Shown one piece after another: positions 1 to 14,200 of a stretch of 64,000 nt of DNA. The DNA is from Lytechinus pictus (taxonomy: Eukaryota > Echinodermata > Echinoidea > Temnopleuroida > Toxopneustidae). Numbering within the stretch: position 1 is the stretch's first letter; the number at the start of each line of letters is the position of its first letter. The stretch is from the NCBI RefSeq assembly GCF_037042905.1, contig NC_087249.1, positions 14,813,901-14,877,900 of the forward strand, written 5' to 3'. A program made the translations under genes and the position numbers. The notes beneath the pieces were generated by a model. That model was not told the DNA's origin and did no database searches. It saw only the letters and a list, made by a program, of their open reading frames with translations.

Positions 1-2043
1 TTCTATTTTGTTCTCTATAATATTTTCTAAAATTTTGTACTAAAATTTGATGAAACTTCGCTTGTAATTTTTTCCTAATGACTTTCTAAAATTGATCGTC
101 CGGACACACAACCTGTCCGGACACACAACAACTGGGTATACATACCATATGGCGGGATAGCTGATCGCATATGACGTCACAAATAAAAAATTTGAATTCT
201 AATAACATTTTTAAATCTTTGATGGATTTTCCTTAAACCTTCACCAGTATTTGTCATTTTTCCTGACCTATTTTTTACTGTAAAAAAACCTTTCTTCAGG
301 GTGAACTCCTCCTTTAAATTCCTACTATCAACACTATCATTTTTCTGTTGATCTCTTTTAGGTCATTGGTAGAGGTCTATGAACTTCCAAGTTATTAATG
401 TTCCTTTTAAATACACTTTTATTTCATGACCATTTTTCCCTGTATTTTTTGTAATCTACATTTTTTGTAGTTGTACAACTTACTTGCTTTCTTGCTTTTT
501 TTTCATAGTTTTCAAGCAAAAGTGTTTCCTCATTGAAACAGCAATTATTCAAGATGACAAGGTGTTGTATATTAAACATGTTAAAGTTTCCTTTTGAAAG
601 TGAAGCTGCAAGTGGGTTGTTATGTGTTTTTGTTGGGAACTGGGGTTAAGGGGAAAGCTCTGCCCCCAGTGGTGAGATAAATTGTCCGCACTGATTCACC
701 CCCAAAGAAATAATTCCCATCTCTCCTGATGTCCTTCCTTTTTTAATATTGTTATCTTTTGTAATTATCCTCTATAAAACAAATAAAAAATGGAAAGAAT
801 TTTTTTTTTATTGGGGTTATAAAGCACATACACTTAAATACATTTAAGGACACACCTGACACATGACAGTAATTGATAGCTTCTTGAGATAGTTGTCTGT
901 GACATTTACAGCGATGAATGTGATGAGAGTGGGGCTCCAACAATGTTTTGAAGGGTTGACCTAGCTAGATGTAGTCATTTTTCTGTTCGTCTTTTAGCTC
1001 AGGGGAGCTAAAAGGTGCTTGTACATGTACTTGGTATTTTTAATACCAAATAAAAAAAAAATAAAAAAAAACCAGGTTATTAAAATTCAAATAATGATAA
1101 AGATCACATACTTGTAGGTCCCTTTATAGTGGAGTTATACTCTGCTTCGCTTGAGTTTATAGGACTAGTTGATTGATTTCATAGTCAGTCTGGCTGTAGA
1201 TAGCCGCCATATCGGCATTTAAGCATTCAAGGCTTCAATTTTACCGAGTACCTATATAGATGTACCTTTATATATTGTTTCCTTTATCCTTTCATGAAGG
1301 ATTTACTTCCATGAGTTAATATACAGCAAACCAACAATCTTTTGTTTGGCCTGTAGGCTAAATTGGCTTCACTCCAAAATTGCCAGCTCTCATCTTACAA
1401 GTACATTTTGATATAATACCCGTACAGTATGTCCCCTTTAAACCTTCCCCATGATGTAAGCTCCCAATGCCATGATAATACGATTTTTTTTCCCCTGTGA
1501 AAATATGTTTGATTCTTTCGATAAAAACAAAATATACCAAAAAAAGTTATAAAAAAAATCTTCCCCTCCCTAATTTGCACCTGTATAGTGCCCACGGTAT
1601 TACGAGACTCCTGAAGCCGATTGTCTCTCGGCTGGCGATTGATTGCTGGGGCTGTGCCTGCTCTCCTTAGGCAGGAAGCAATAAGCCACCTTGTGGGGAG
1701 TGCGGTGTGTGAGCCACTCTACTATTAAAAGAACCAAGAGTTTGAACTATTGTCACACCGCTGTCATTTTAATAGTTGAGACCATTCACTATTTTGATAC
1801 TGATGGTGTTGGTGATGTGGAGGCTTGTATTTGTAGAGGCAGTGGAGTCTCATTCATTGTAAATTTTTCTGTTTACTCCTGATGCAGGTGTATATTACAT
1901 GTATATCTTCTCCTTCTTCTGTGTAGTACGTCTGCTTCCTTCACTCCTGAAGATCCTTGCAGAACGAGGGATATATGAGGGATAATATTCATTATTTCTT
2001 GCATCCATGGGCATATATTTCTGCAGGGCTTGCAGGCCTACAG
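1..2043. other. Non-coding upstream DNA, possible untranslated exon end
   Basis: AT-rich sequence with no coding region I can support; the short ORFs here have no family resemblance. The one gene-like signal is a perfect consensus donor (CAG|GTAAGT) after position 2043 on the + strand. It could end a non-coding first exon of the arrestin gene downstream, but no promoter or matching transcript can be seen. Confidence 0.3.
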
Positions 2044-2509
2044 GTAAGTTAAAAACAAAAATACTGCTATTTATGAAGGCCAAGTGGTTCCAAAGTGGCA
2101 GTTTCTGAATTCCGTTTCTTTCTTGCTAGCTGCCAGTATTAGTTTTTATACAAGTATACCACTTCACTTTCTTTTGGAAATGTGTCTTCATGAGCTTAAA
2201 AATGTACAGTGAATCAAAAAGTTATGGAATTACAGGGTGTCTTAAAGGTTTAAGTGTGACTAAGACACCGTTCTCACTACCTTCATAAAACTATTTTACT
2301 GGAAACTAGTTTAGTGGAAACTAGTTTAACTCTTTCAATGTGTACTTCGCACCGATGCACGATCGGTGCCGCGCGAACTTCGCATTTCACGCTCAAACAT
2401 TCAGTCCATTGTATTTGTGCGAATTGTGTTGATTTCCCCGGAGGTGGCGGTTTTCGTTCAGCTTTTGGAGAAAAACATGTTTTTTACAGCTCTTTTAGTA
2501 TTGCCATCA

Positions 2510-2750
2510 TGGCCCGGGGGGGCCAGTCAAATATATTGCTGTACACATGCGTGACCAAGGAATTTCCAAACACCCCCTAAACAAGTTGTTCTCTGTGTGC
2601 AAAATATCCCCCTAAACAATTTTTTCGCGGGCTTTATTTACACATTTTGGCCCCTAAACAAGTTGTCGCCAAAATATGACCTCAGGGCAAAAGCTTGGGG
2701 AAAAAAACATACCCTAAACACGTTTGGCTAGTGAAAATAGATATGTGATT
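2510..2750 (+). repeat. Partial copy of the CCCGGGGGGCC transposon
   Basis: Begins with a CCCGGGGGGCC block and continues with phrases such as ACCCCCTAAACAAG and CCCTAAACACG. The same order of phrases occurs in the intact element at 38604-39180. Only the left part is recognisable; no right terminal repeat was found, so this is a decayed fragment. Confidence 0.45.
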
Positions 2751-3403
2751 GATTGCAAGTTTCTTGGAATGCCCCATAAGTCATACTTAAGTCTTTGTGA
2801 AACACCCCAGATCTGAGTTCTCTCTCATTCAAAGGAATATTCAACTTAAAAAAAAAAAAATTTAATTGAAAAAATCAAACATATTTACATAGAGAAAAAA
2901 ACCAATCATAATACCATTTATAAGTAAGAAACATGAAACGAAAAAGGACAACACAAGACGACACAACACACCACAATATATACAAAACTGGATTATTGTC
3001 TCCCTTTTGCGAATAGACTGCCTGCGGTTTCGCACACTGACCAGAACCAGCTTAGCCAGGCGGAGTCCGCGCCAGTGCACGGAAAGCCCTCCTTGCGAGT
3101 AAAATAAGAATGTGCAGTGGAGAAATCTACCCCAATTAGTAAACCATTTTATCAACCTTGATATTGTGGCTTGGCTTATTTTTCGGTACTTGATCTCAGT
3201 TGGCACAGAAATTGAGAGGGAAACCCCCTTTCTTTATTCCATAACAATAGCTCGGTATGTATTCAGAGAACTATCTAAATAACAGTGAATATCAAAACAC
3301 CAACCACACTCTTGATGGCAGGTGGATTGTATGTATGTACACGTACAGTGCATGATGTGTCCATTCTTAGTTTAGCTAAATATTGTATAATGGGCATTTT
3401 CAC

Positions 3404-5367
3404 GGTAACTGACATTACACGGCACAATGTTTTCGCACCTTTCATTGTGTGTATCTCTAAAACAACAAATGATGGGAGTTTGCTTTTGATAGAGTTAATA
3501 AAGTGAACCTTGCTGTATACTCTGATACTAAGTTTTCCTATGTAACGACATTTTTTTACGCATCAGCAAGCAAAAATGTGTCGGTAACTGACATTACCTA
3601 AAAGGACATGCAATTTCCGGGTGTTCATTAAAATTGAAATATCTCATGTCCCTGAGTAGATAGAGTAATAATTTGAATATGTAAATATACCTCCGTTACT
3701 AGGTTGAGATGTGTCAAAATATTAAACAATTTCGTTTTTGTCTTTTGGGGACTATGATAATTTTTCCACAACCATGCTGGTAACTGACATTACGGTAACT
3801 GACATTACACTTAATTTGCCATAGAGATAACACATGGAAGTCAAATGTGTGGAATCATTGCATTGTATCTTCTGTGCAGGGCTTCACATGAAAGTGAGCT
3901 TGATGTGGAAGTATACCCGAGTTTTTAGGAACATTTCAATGAAAAAACTTTTTCTTTTTCTTAATTCCTTTCTTTGATTTGAACATTTTTATCATTACTT
4001 GTCGGTAACTGACAATACACATTAACATTAACCAGTGCTATATGATTTTCAAAGGCATAATTTTCTTGGTACTTATTATGTAAGGCTTTTTAAAATCATA
4101 AAAGTTTCATGATACTTCACATTTGTAATTCTCCAAAGATAAGAAATGTATGTTTTACTTACTCGGGGGGGGGGGGGGGGGGGGGGGGGGGGTCAGAGCA
4201 GCTACATGTTTTCCTATAGTAATTTAATATTGCATTGACTGTGCTCATGGATTTTTCTGATTATACACCCATAATATATTCATCAGTTTTATATTGACTT
4301 TTTAAACCTTTTCCTTCTCCAACCTCCCCTCCCCTCAAAAAAGGCAAAATGAATAAGGGTCTCCTCCCCTAGGCTACATGTACCCCTCCCCCGAATCTCA
4401 TGCAGCCATGTAGTTTTATTGATTTCTATTCTGGTCAGTGCAAGCAACGCTTGTTCATATCTGTCGGATTTCAATTCTCTTCATAATTTGTTTAATAATT
4501 TTCTTTGCTAATTTCTTTTATAAGCTGTCAACAAAAAATAAACTCCAGCTTCTAAACTGAAACTGAACTATTTGTAAATTTGAAGAAAAAAAAACACAGT
4601 TTTAGTAGATCCATGCAACATTGATCAGAACTGTCAAATTTCACTTTTCATCTATACTTGTAAACCAAAAACAAAATTGTATCATACACCCTGTACATCC
4701 ACACTACTAACAGGTATAAAAACCAGGAATTTACTTTTAGCGAGGCAATGCTCAAAAGAATCCTAGACCCTGGAAATCCCCTTCATCACAATGTTAAGCT
4801 TAAAAAATGTTGCAGATTTAGGCAATAGGTTGGGAAAAGTACCCCCTACCCCCCCAAAAAAAAAACCAAACAAAAAATTGTCTGATACAAACAATTAGGT
4901 ACTTGGTAAGTGCACGTACAAAACAATTTCATAGTAATTTTTTTGCACGATGGGAATGCAACTTCCTTCATAATTTCATATAGTATTCCTTGTGAACTAT
5001 ACCTTTTAAAAGTCAATAGCAAGCTCCTTCTGGTGTGACTTTTAAAGTGAAAGACTTAAATAACAAGTATACAATATTTCTTCACCATAAAATTTACCAC
5101 ATATTTGCATTTCAATATTGGTAACCAACGTTTTATCATGGTAACTGACATTACATCTCGGTAACTGACATTACATGTTCCACTTGGTAACTGACATTAC
5201 ATATAATTAATGGTACCCTATGGCTTCATTGTTAATTGGTAATCTTTAATTTTGGTGTAGAAGGGAGGGGTGTTACCTAGAGAGGAAATCTACCAAGTTT
5301 CATATAATATATCCTCTTTTCCAAGAAATGAGAAAAAAAAGTTCATGTTTTCGGTAACTGACATTAC
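3404..5367 (+). repeat. Cluster of nine GGTAACTGACATTAC words
   Basis: The 15-mer GGTAACTGACATTAC starts at 3404, 3583, 3779, 3794, 5140, 5160, 5186 and 5353, with a ninth copy at 4004 carrying one mismatch (GACAATAC). All are in the same orientation. Two abut directly (3779 and 3794); the rest lie 5 bp to 1.1 kb apart in otherwise unrelated AT-rich sequence. Spacing is irregular and the separating sequences are not alike, so it is neither a satellite nor a CRISPR array. Subterminal transposase-binding words of a DNA transposon, or a factor-binding cluster, are possible; I recognise no known element. Confidence 0.75.
4165..4192 (+). repeat. Poly(G) tract, 28 bp
   Basis: An uninterrupted run of 28 G inside the 15-mer cluster. 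It can form a G-quadruplex and is also a likely spot for assembly-length error. Confidence 0.9.
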
Positions 5368-5570
5368 ATACCATATCACATACTTCATCAATGTTTTTTT
5401 ATCAGATGAATGAATTACTGGTGTTTCTTTCTGTGGGATTTAAAAAAGTGTTATAACAGCAAGCTAAATCACAGGCGAAAACATCATGATCAAACCTGTT
5501 CTTTAAAAATCTGTCAAAACAAAATATGTATCAATATACTATTTTCAACACTAATTTGTATCCATACTTT

Positions 5571-5601
5571 GGCAGCCATTTTGAAAAAAAAAATGGCTGC
5601 C
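5571..5601. repeat. Short hairpin GGCAGCCATTTT
   Basis: Perfect 12-bp inverted arms (5571-5582 and 5590-5601) separated by 7 bp. Related ATGGC words recur at 42187-42580. Confidence 0.6.
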
Positions 5602-7964
5602 AGAGTCGGAAAAAATTTTTGTCTCAGAAACTTCAGGTCTTGTTTTATTAAAAAACATAAAGCATTTGACATGAATATCAACTTGATTTTTTTGCCTCTG
5701 TGTCCATCTGTGGTGAAAATGCCCGTATGCAGATTTTTTTTACTTGAACACATAAAAGCATGATGCACTATTTGGGGTTAAATATTGAGAGAATCAAAAC
5801 TTCTGTAGAAATACATTATATGAAATTGGAATGTGTTTGCTCATATTGTATGATGGGAATTCATGCTGTCAGAAAACAGCATTTGAAGAGAGAATGGATA
5901 TATATTATGTGGACATTGTATATAATTTACTTTTTTAATGATTTCGCAAGATGAATTGAAAATAAAAAGTCTGCATACGTATGGCTATGCAGATGTACGT
6001 ACATGTATGCTCATGTATGAAAGAAGTTTTGAAAATGCCTATAAAATGAACGCTATCTGTTGTGTTTATGATTTAATCTTGGTTTCATGTTTCAATTGAT
6101 GCTTCAAATTTTTATACCCTGGAGCTCCCCTTTATTACTGTACAGGTGTATATTAAAGTTTAAATACATTTTGGTTACAACATATTGATTAAAAACACTT
6201 TTTTTTCACAGCTAGTATACGAAACAAAATCTACATCACATGCTATCACACTTTTGCGATCATCCGAGTGTTGAATGGCTGAACTTTCTTTGTGTTTATA
6301 TTTCTTTAACGCTGTCTCCAGAGTCTAGAAGATATTCATTTTAAGATTCATCAATTTATATTTGATGGTATGAACAGAGGGAAATGTCATGTACATGGAA
6401 TGAATCATGCATAACCCCAAGAAGTATTTTCTCCACTTTACAATTATATTGCATGCATCCCTGCAGGATGGAAATTTGTAATGCTTATGTGTGCATGTGG
6501 TGTGAAGTTGCCAGACGATGTCACGTCACCATAAATCAATGGATTGCATGGCAATCAAGTGAATCAACATCCAATATTTGAAGAGTGCTTTTATCACTGA
6601 TGTGAATCGGCTCATTCTGAAACCGAGTCTCTCTCTCCTCACTATCATACTAAGAAACAAAAACTTGCTCCTGAAGTATGCACTTCCATTTTTACAACTG
6701 TACAACTACAAATTAAAGGGCTCGGTTGTACTTATAATAAATCCAATGGTTTGTGGTTTGAATTAAAGTTTTTCATCACCTTTTATGTACAGTGTATCTT
6801 TCTACTGTATTGGCTTGATAATCATTTTCACTGAATTCACTGGATACTTTTCCGTTCTTATCACACAGGTGCTTGGGATTGCATCGTGAAATAGCCTGTT
6901 TGGGAAACGGGTGCAGGATCTGGACACTTCCGGACTGATCTAATCATCTATAGTTTGAGAAAGAAAACAGTTGATATCTAATGGATTTCCAGCTAATAAA
7001 AAACATGTTGATCTGAAACTTCCCTTGATGAAGCAGACCCTCGGTGCTAGGACAGGATTAACGCCGCCGAATGAACCTTTCCTGATGACGTTTCTGGAGG
7101 ATATCACTGACATTAGCGGGATTATCCTCGGAAATGCCTTCTCGTGTTCCAGTAGTCACCCAACGGGATTAACGGCTCAAAGGCGGCGAAAGTGATGCGT
7201 AGGAGAAGCTTGATCATTTTTCCAGTAGCACGGTCTGTAAATGGTCCTAAATTATGATAGCCATGACAATATGATGTGATATGCTATCCCCTTGTTCTTA
7301 TCTGGTGTAAGATCATGCAATATCGCTAGTTGAATTTTGGATGAAAGGGCATTTGCCTTTCACTGTTTTCCATGGATACCTGCTTCTGTTTATATCTTAT
7401 CTGACACTCCATCAAAGTCAGAGAACTATGAGACTATTATGTTGCGATTATTTATCACTTGGTGACTTGATGGTGGTGGTGTTCTTAAAGGCAGTCATAG
7501 ACAGAACAATTAAGGCAGTTTGTATCTGAGTCGGCTCTGAGCAAACAGACGATGGTGATAGTCCCTGATTAGAATAAAGCTTAGGTTCACAATACATTTC
7601 AGTGTAGAGCGAGATTCCGTGATTATCATTAATTAAAAAAAAAAGAGATTTACACATTACTGTGGAACTGATTTCTACTAGTACTTCGTGTTGGAACTGT
7701 TTAAGAGCTTAATTTTGGAATTCCACAAATAGTATTATTACACTGGATCAGACCCTTTTCAACTGTTAAAACAGCCATCTTTGAAGATATTCTTTTCCTG
7801 ATCATTTGTCAAGAAATGAGCGAAATACTTTCCTTGACGTGTGAAAAGTGCTAGAGAACGGGACTTTGTCTCAATGCCAATGACCAGAAAGCTAAGGTTG
7901 CTCCAATCTGACTTTGCTAGAAGTTACCGCAACTTTATCAACAATATCTGTTATTCTGTTACAG
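5602..7964. other. Non-coding, upstream of arrestin coding exon 1
   Basis: No gene, tRNA or clear repeat. A candidate acceptor (pyrimidine tract plus CACAG) lies near 6869, followed by sequence with no conserved ORF, so an untranslated exon is possible but unproven. Confidence 0.3.
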
Positions 7965-8229
7965 ACTGAAAATTTGCTTTTCTTGAACAGATTGAGCATT
8001 TAAGATAGGAGCATCAAACCCTCTTGAAATATCGCATGTTGTATGACAGATATTGATAGTTTTTAATAGGGATATCACAATGGGAGTCATCAAAGGTTTC
8101 AGTATACTGTTTGCCAACGGGAAGAATGTCTTCACACCCAAGGAGCACGTTGCAGGGGAAGTACTCATTACGCTTGCTGAACCGATGAAAGTCAAGACTG
8201 TGGAGGTCACCTTACGAGGTCATGCCAAG
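7965..8229 (+). CDS. ARRDC1: Arrestin gene exon with start codon (5'UTR 7965-8079)
   Basis: A pyrimidine-rich acceptor ending TTACAG at 7964 precedes about 115 nt of leader, then ATG at 8080 in a fair context (CACAATGG). The coding part is 150 nt, residues 1-50, ending HAK before the donor AAG|GTATGT. The first beta strands of the arrestin N fold are here. The upstream leader exon is not identified. Confidence 0.85.
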
Positions 8230-11200
8230 GTATGTAAGAAAAAGATTGTCATGCTTTTCCATTCTCTTTTAAAGGTGAAGGGTAACATGATTTTCGCTCT
8301 TTAACATTTCAGAGAGAAGAAAGATGGTTGCATAATATTTATTGAAAAAATGAGAAGCTACCTTGCAGGTTGTGCAGTTCAATATTTGTTTTGGATATGA
8401 ATACATGAATACATGCACACGATCTGTCAATTTCAACAACCACTTCATTTTGAGTTTGTAATGCTAAGATTCATGGAATTAAGAGACTGACTGTACCAGT
8501 AAGAATTTTCTTTTCCAAGAAATTCAAAGCAATAATTGTAGAAGCAAGGAAGCTTCACGATGGATGGTAAAGTATGGTACATGTATGTGTGCTTTATTTG
8601 GTTCAGAGCAAGTCAAAAAGTGGCGCTCAAAATTTGTCTACATTATGATCACTGTGCAATGACAATGCATAATTTGGTCTTATTTCAAATTTCCCTGAAA
8701 AGGACAACAGACACCCCATGCTAAAACCCTAACCCATGACAGCTGTCTGTGCTTCAGCTGTGTGAACTTGTGAAGATCCAATCTATCGCAATCATAAAAT
8801 TGACTTCAAATTGGATTGGGATGTATTTCTTTTAGGGCTCTGACTGCCCCTGTATTGATCTTTTGAAGGAAGCGCCGTTTTAGCAGCTTGTCTAGGAGGA
8901 GGAAATTGGTCGGGCTATTTCGGTATGTTGGGACGGGAACCCAAGTCGTCTGGCCTCATAACTAAATTTAAATCTCCTGTTTATGGAGCAAAGACAGTTG
9001 CCATGGTAACAAAATTTCATTCGTGCAGGTAAACTGCACATGTAACAGTGCTGTGTAAAGACCACGGGATGGAACTCCATGAAATGTGGTTTTGAGAATT
9101 ATAAACCAGAATTTAATGAGAGCATTAAAGTGACAGCACCACAGGTTATAATAATTTTGTTTTGTTTTGATGGTTCATTTTTCAGTAAAGATTAATTTGT
9201 GAAACAAACTGAAAGTACATGTAATGGGGAATGTCCAGTTTAATGCATGAAAAGCATAATTTATGAAGGCATGTACATGATTAAATCCTGTCTTTATTGA
9301 GATTAATGCTAGTTGTGGTAAACTGTAAAGATTTTTTAAAAATGAGATCGAACACAAAAATGACCACCCAAGTGTTTGCTTCTAGAAATAAAAATGTTTG
9401 CCAAATGGCTCTGGAAGAAAATGTGTGAAAATGAAGAAAATAAGCACATAATTCTGTCAAATGTCTGGTATTTTTCCAAGCAATGTATGTGTGCCCTTTT
9501 CTGTGTTTGATAGTGATCATCAGAATTAAATCGGTTTTCAGCTATTAAAGAGTTCATGATTCCATATGATGTACCAAATCTACCTGTACAGTGTATGTAG
9601 ATCTATATGAGGACAATTAAAGATAAATTCCAGTTGTGGGAACGATCTCAAAATAACTTTTTACAGAATTTAATATACCCGGTAATGATCACCAAAGTGT
9701 CTGTTTGTATGAATGAAAAATATGTGCCAAAGGATTCTGGAAGAAATTGTGTAATTGCTGAGAAATAAGCAAAATAAGCGCAGATTTGGGCTCTTCCGTC
9801 GGGTCTTTATTCCAGCAATAATAATACACTGTCCCACGTGTGCCTATCTGTGTTGGCGATCGTTTTTTAGCTACATGTAGATATTATTATGATTTCACAA
9901 AGTTCAGTTTATGTAACTGTACCAGATCTAGATCCACGATGATGTATTAATACTTTACCTTGGTTTTACAGACTTTCTCACGAAATCAGTGTTTTACTGC
10001 AACTACGTTAAGTTAGCTTTAATCTGGAGATATTAATAAAGTCTTTGTCATGAAATGATTGTTTGCTGCAACAACATGTACTTTCCTTTACCTTTTCAGC
10101 TCTTTAGTATATCAGTCAAAATACAAGTTCTATTGTCTAGGACTATCTTACTTCATCTTTTGATTCTTTGTGAAACTTTGAGGATATTGTATTAAGCACC
10201 CTTTCTCAGTCATTCTCATTTTTCTTTTTAAACAAGTCATTTGAACACTATTAAACTTTGTATAGATCAGTCAGACCGCAGGTCCCTATGCTAATGAGCA
10301 AAAAGGCCAGATTCATCCAAATCATCTCGTGGCTGAATCCTCCTCCTTGCAAATTCTCGTGATTCGTGAGATTTTCTTTCTCTAAGAATTTACCTGTTTT
10401 AACCTCAAGTTAAATGAAATATTATTGCACCATCAGATAGAGTAAAGGTTACTCTTTGATATTGGTCATTTCTTTTGTATACAATATTTTGTTAAATAAG
10501 TAAATTTCTGGCCTGAAAATGTGCCTCAAAACTGAATTTTCTTCCTCTGTTTTCTTTTGCAAATTGTGCAAAACTTTTTATTTTGAGCCTCAATGATATC
10601 TATATCAACATAAAGCTGAACTTCTGTACTTTCTCACAATGCCACTCTTGATATGCGGCACCTTTTAATCGGGTCAAGATCACACTTTTCCCACCAAGGT
10701 ACAAGACGAGATTTCTGAAATTTTGTACTTGCATGAAATCCAGAGTTCTGATTGGCTGGATAAGGTTCACAGAACAACAGGCGCGGGGTATTTGAGGAGA
10801 TTACCACATGGGAAGTGTGACCTTCCCATGAGCCCAGGCTCTAGAACCGTTGGAATTTGACAGTGTGTGGTCTGTTTGACCAATCAGAGTGCAGTATTCT
10901 TGTTTTCATGCTGCTTTATGTACTTGGCAAATGAAAAGTGTGATCTTGACCCGATTAAACCAATTCTTATTTTGAAACCTTTATCATTTTAAAGCATACA
11001 TATTCAGCTTTATCATGATCTAAAAATCATTTGGGCTCAAACAAAATTAAAGTGTGAAAATAGCAGCTTTTGTCAGGTGAAAATAATTATTTTGTAGCAT
11101 ATTTTAGATCAAAATTTTAACCTATATTACAAAATCTTTGAACAAATCTAAACACATGAGCTGAAAGAATGATTCTTCCTCTTTACAATGATACCAAATT

Positions 11201-14200
11201 TATGAAATTCGATGCACAATTAGAGCAGCAATGACCGAATGAAAAGAGGTGTTTTGGTCCGCATCAAGCTCATTAAATATGCAAAACTTCTCAAGTCATG
11301 AATATCACTTGGATGAAAGAAGCCACTTTCTTGGGACCTGCCGTCTGACTGAGATAGTCAAGGTATTGCATATATTACAGGTAGGCCTACATTGCAGGCT
11401 TTGTGCGTGAGGACAACAATTTTTATTTCAAAATTTTTTCATTCAATTTATGAGAAATATTTTCTTTACGATTGGGGTGAATCTGCTATTGGGTATGGCT
11501 TTGTTTGAAATTATGATCTTTTATTTAATAGACTCCCCAATTCCTAAAAATACATTGATTAACAGTTTTTTTTTTTAACAAAAGGAAATAATAGTATTAA
11601 ACAACAATTGCGTTTGTTATTACATGTATACTGCACTTTCATCTAGCACCTCATCTGGAATATGACTGTAGGAATGTCAGTGCCTTAGAGCTATTGCAGC
11701 ATATGACAAGATTGTTGCTTATCAAACTTAGAGCTGTCAAATCCAATTTGATTGCATGCTATTTGATGTCTTCATTACACAATGTACATCTGGCAGTGAC
11801 ACACTTGGGATCCATGTGTATACATGACTAATTTCAAGCCCACTTCCACATCAAAATCGGCAAGATATTGTAGATTTCTGCGTTGATATCAGATTGTCCG
11901 CATGATATGATGTGATGTCTTGATTTGCAGCCAACTTTTTGTATTGTATGCGTTGCCTATTTTAGGGTTGATTGCCTACTTTATTTTTGACAGTCACTCA
12001 TGATCAGCCTCCCCCCATCCTAATGGTGGTATTCAGTTTGTCTCCAAAGTGTACAAAATACTTTTTTAGTCTCATACTAAATGCATGAGTGTCGAAAGGC
12101 AACTCGAGCTAAAGCCAGGGTAATAAGAACGCGCCTCGGAATAGAATATTTCTAGATAGATGGCGCTATATAAATGCCTATTATTATTATTATTACTACT
12201 ACTTGGGCTTCCTGAACCAAGTAATATTTGTAAGATTTTATTGACTCCATCGACCCCCTCTCGGGGTATGAGAGTACAATACATGAATACAAAAACATAA
12301 GTAATAATACAAAAACATAAGTGATAATACAAAAACATAAGTGATAATATGTGTACAAAAAAATAACAGATAACATAGTTTTACAAGTCAAGGCGTTTAG
12401 GGTGTTTGACTACTCTACATGTACCACTACGTGTACACACATTCTCATTTAGATCTACTTTACTTTCTATAAAACTGCTGTCTGTCTTCTTTGGTTTTGA
12501 AAAATGCAACACAATTATTCTTACAAATTTTGCTAGTTTTTTTAATTGGCAAGCATTAGCTGAATTAAATAGCTTGGCCATGTGCAATGCATTTGGTCTT
12601 CTGGCCGTTAGATTACTCGGTAAGTATCTCTTTGTGAAAAAAGGGACAAACAAAAATGTAATGAAATTCATCTCCTATGTCTGCATGTGAACATAGAGTA
12701 CAATGCAGTTCATCTGTCATGCTTGCATCAAACCTCCCCTTATTAACAGGCAATCCATTTGTTCGACATCTGAATTTACTTTAATAGTAACATAGTCTTT
12801 CTAACACAGGATCTGTATATACTTTTCAAACTTCAAAGTATCCTTAAATATTCTATAATTTGTACAAATTCTATTTGACCATGTGACTGCCCGCCACTCT
12901 TGAGTAACCATATCAAAAAGTCTAACTTTAGCAGTGTGTGAAATCCATGTAGCACTAAAACCATTCCCCTGTGCTAACCACACATTCCCTAGTCCTGCAT
13001 AATCAAAAATATTTGTAATAAATGATAGCCATTGTGATTTTGATGGAGATTGTATGTCTCCTTGTAAATTTATGCAAAAGAAATGTCAAAATTGTAAATG
13101 AGTGCTTGGATTCTTTTCCCTTAACTAATCTCAACCAGAATCCGATCATGCGACACTTAATATGTTTCATTATTACCCCACGTCCAGTTTCACCATATAC
13201 CATACAATCAGGAGTAAATTTGTTCACAAGTAAGATTTTTCTTAAGAATTTTCTATGGAAAACTTCAATTTGGTCTATGCACTCATAACCCCAAATTTTG
13301 CAACTGTACAGTAAAACAGGTAAAACAAGAAGATCAAATAAGTGACACTGAGTGTCTACTGAGAGTTGGAATTTTTTAGCCTTGACCAACATACAATAAA
13401 GAGCTTTTCTCGCTTGTGTCACTTAAAGGCAGTTACACATACATGTACACTGAGTATGTAGACCAAAGGGCCAGTGGATAAACTAATCCTAGTCCGAGGT
13501 TGATGAAATTTTCATTGTTTTGTTTTAATTTTCTTTATCTGTTCAAATCGCAGCCTGGAATACCCCTTTGGCCTTAATGTTTACAAAGACTTAGAAATTA
13601 CCACCTGAACTGTGTGTATTTTCGTATGGTCACCTCCCCCCCCCCCACTTTAAAAAACTGTTCTGCTGCCCCAATAATGGATTTGTGTGAGGGTCCAGTG
13701 GTGTACGCAGGGGCTTGTGGTTACAGGGGTTCAAGTCCCCTTAAATGTTTTTTGATACCCAAACCCCCCCTAAGAATTCAACCCCCCAAAAAAAAAAATT
13801 TTATGAAGACCTTTTTTTTTGCTTGTCAGTTTTTTTTTACATACGAAAGGACGTAAAATTTTTGTGAAGACCTTTTTTTTTTTGCTTGTCAATTTTTTTT
13901 GGGTTGGAAATGACCTCAAATGTGTGGTGAAGACTTTTTTTTTGGTTGTCAACATTTCATTCAGCTTAAAACACCCCCTCTTAAAAATTCCTGTGTACGC
14001 CATTGTGAGGGTCTATTGTTGTTATGTCTGTGTATACATGTACGTATGTAGAAGTGAAACATAAAACTACATACACTCTTCAAACAGTGAAGATAGTCAT
14101 CTTTGCACTACTTTTAATTTCTGAAAATAAATTGATTATCATTGAGGTTGGGTTGATGCATATTTTGTTTTTCAAAACACTTCCTGGACTGAGCGGAGTA

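Noticed and set aside
2862-3206. 114-codon minus-strand frame
   Set aside because: No recognisable domain, odd composition and no splice or promoter context; likely chance.
3404-5367. CRISPR array reading of the nine 15-mers
   Set aside because: Irregular spacing from 0 bp to 1.1 kb, eukaryotic context, repeats too short, no cas genes.
6971-7195. 75-codon frame upstream of the arrestin start, as an extra coding exon
   Set aside because: No arrestin similarity, and the arrestin N-terminus is already complete from 8080.
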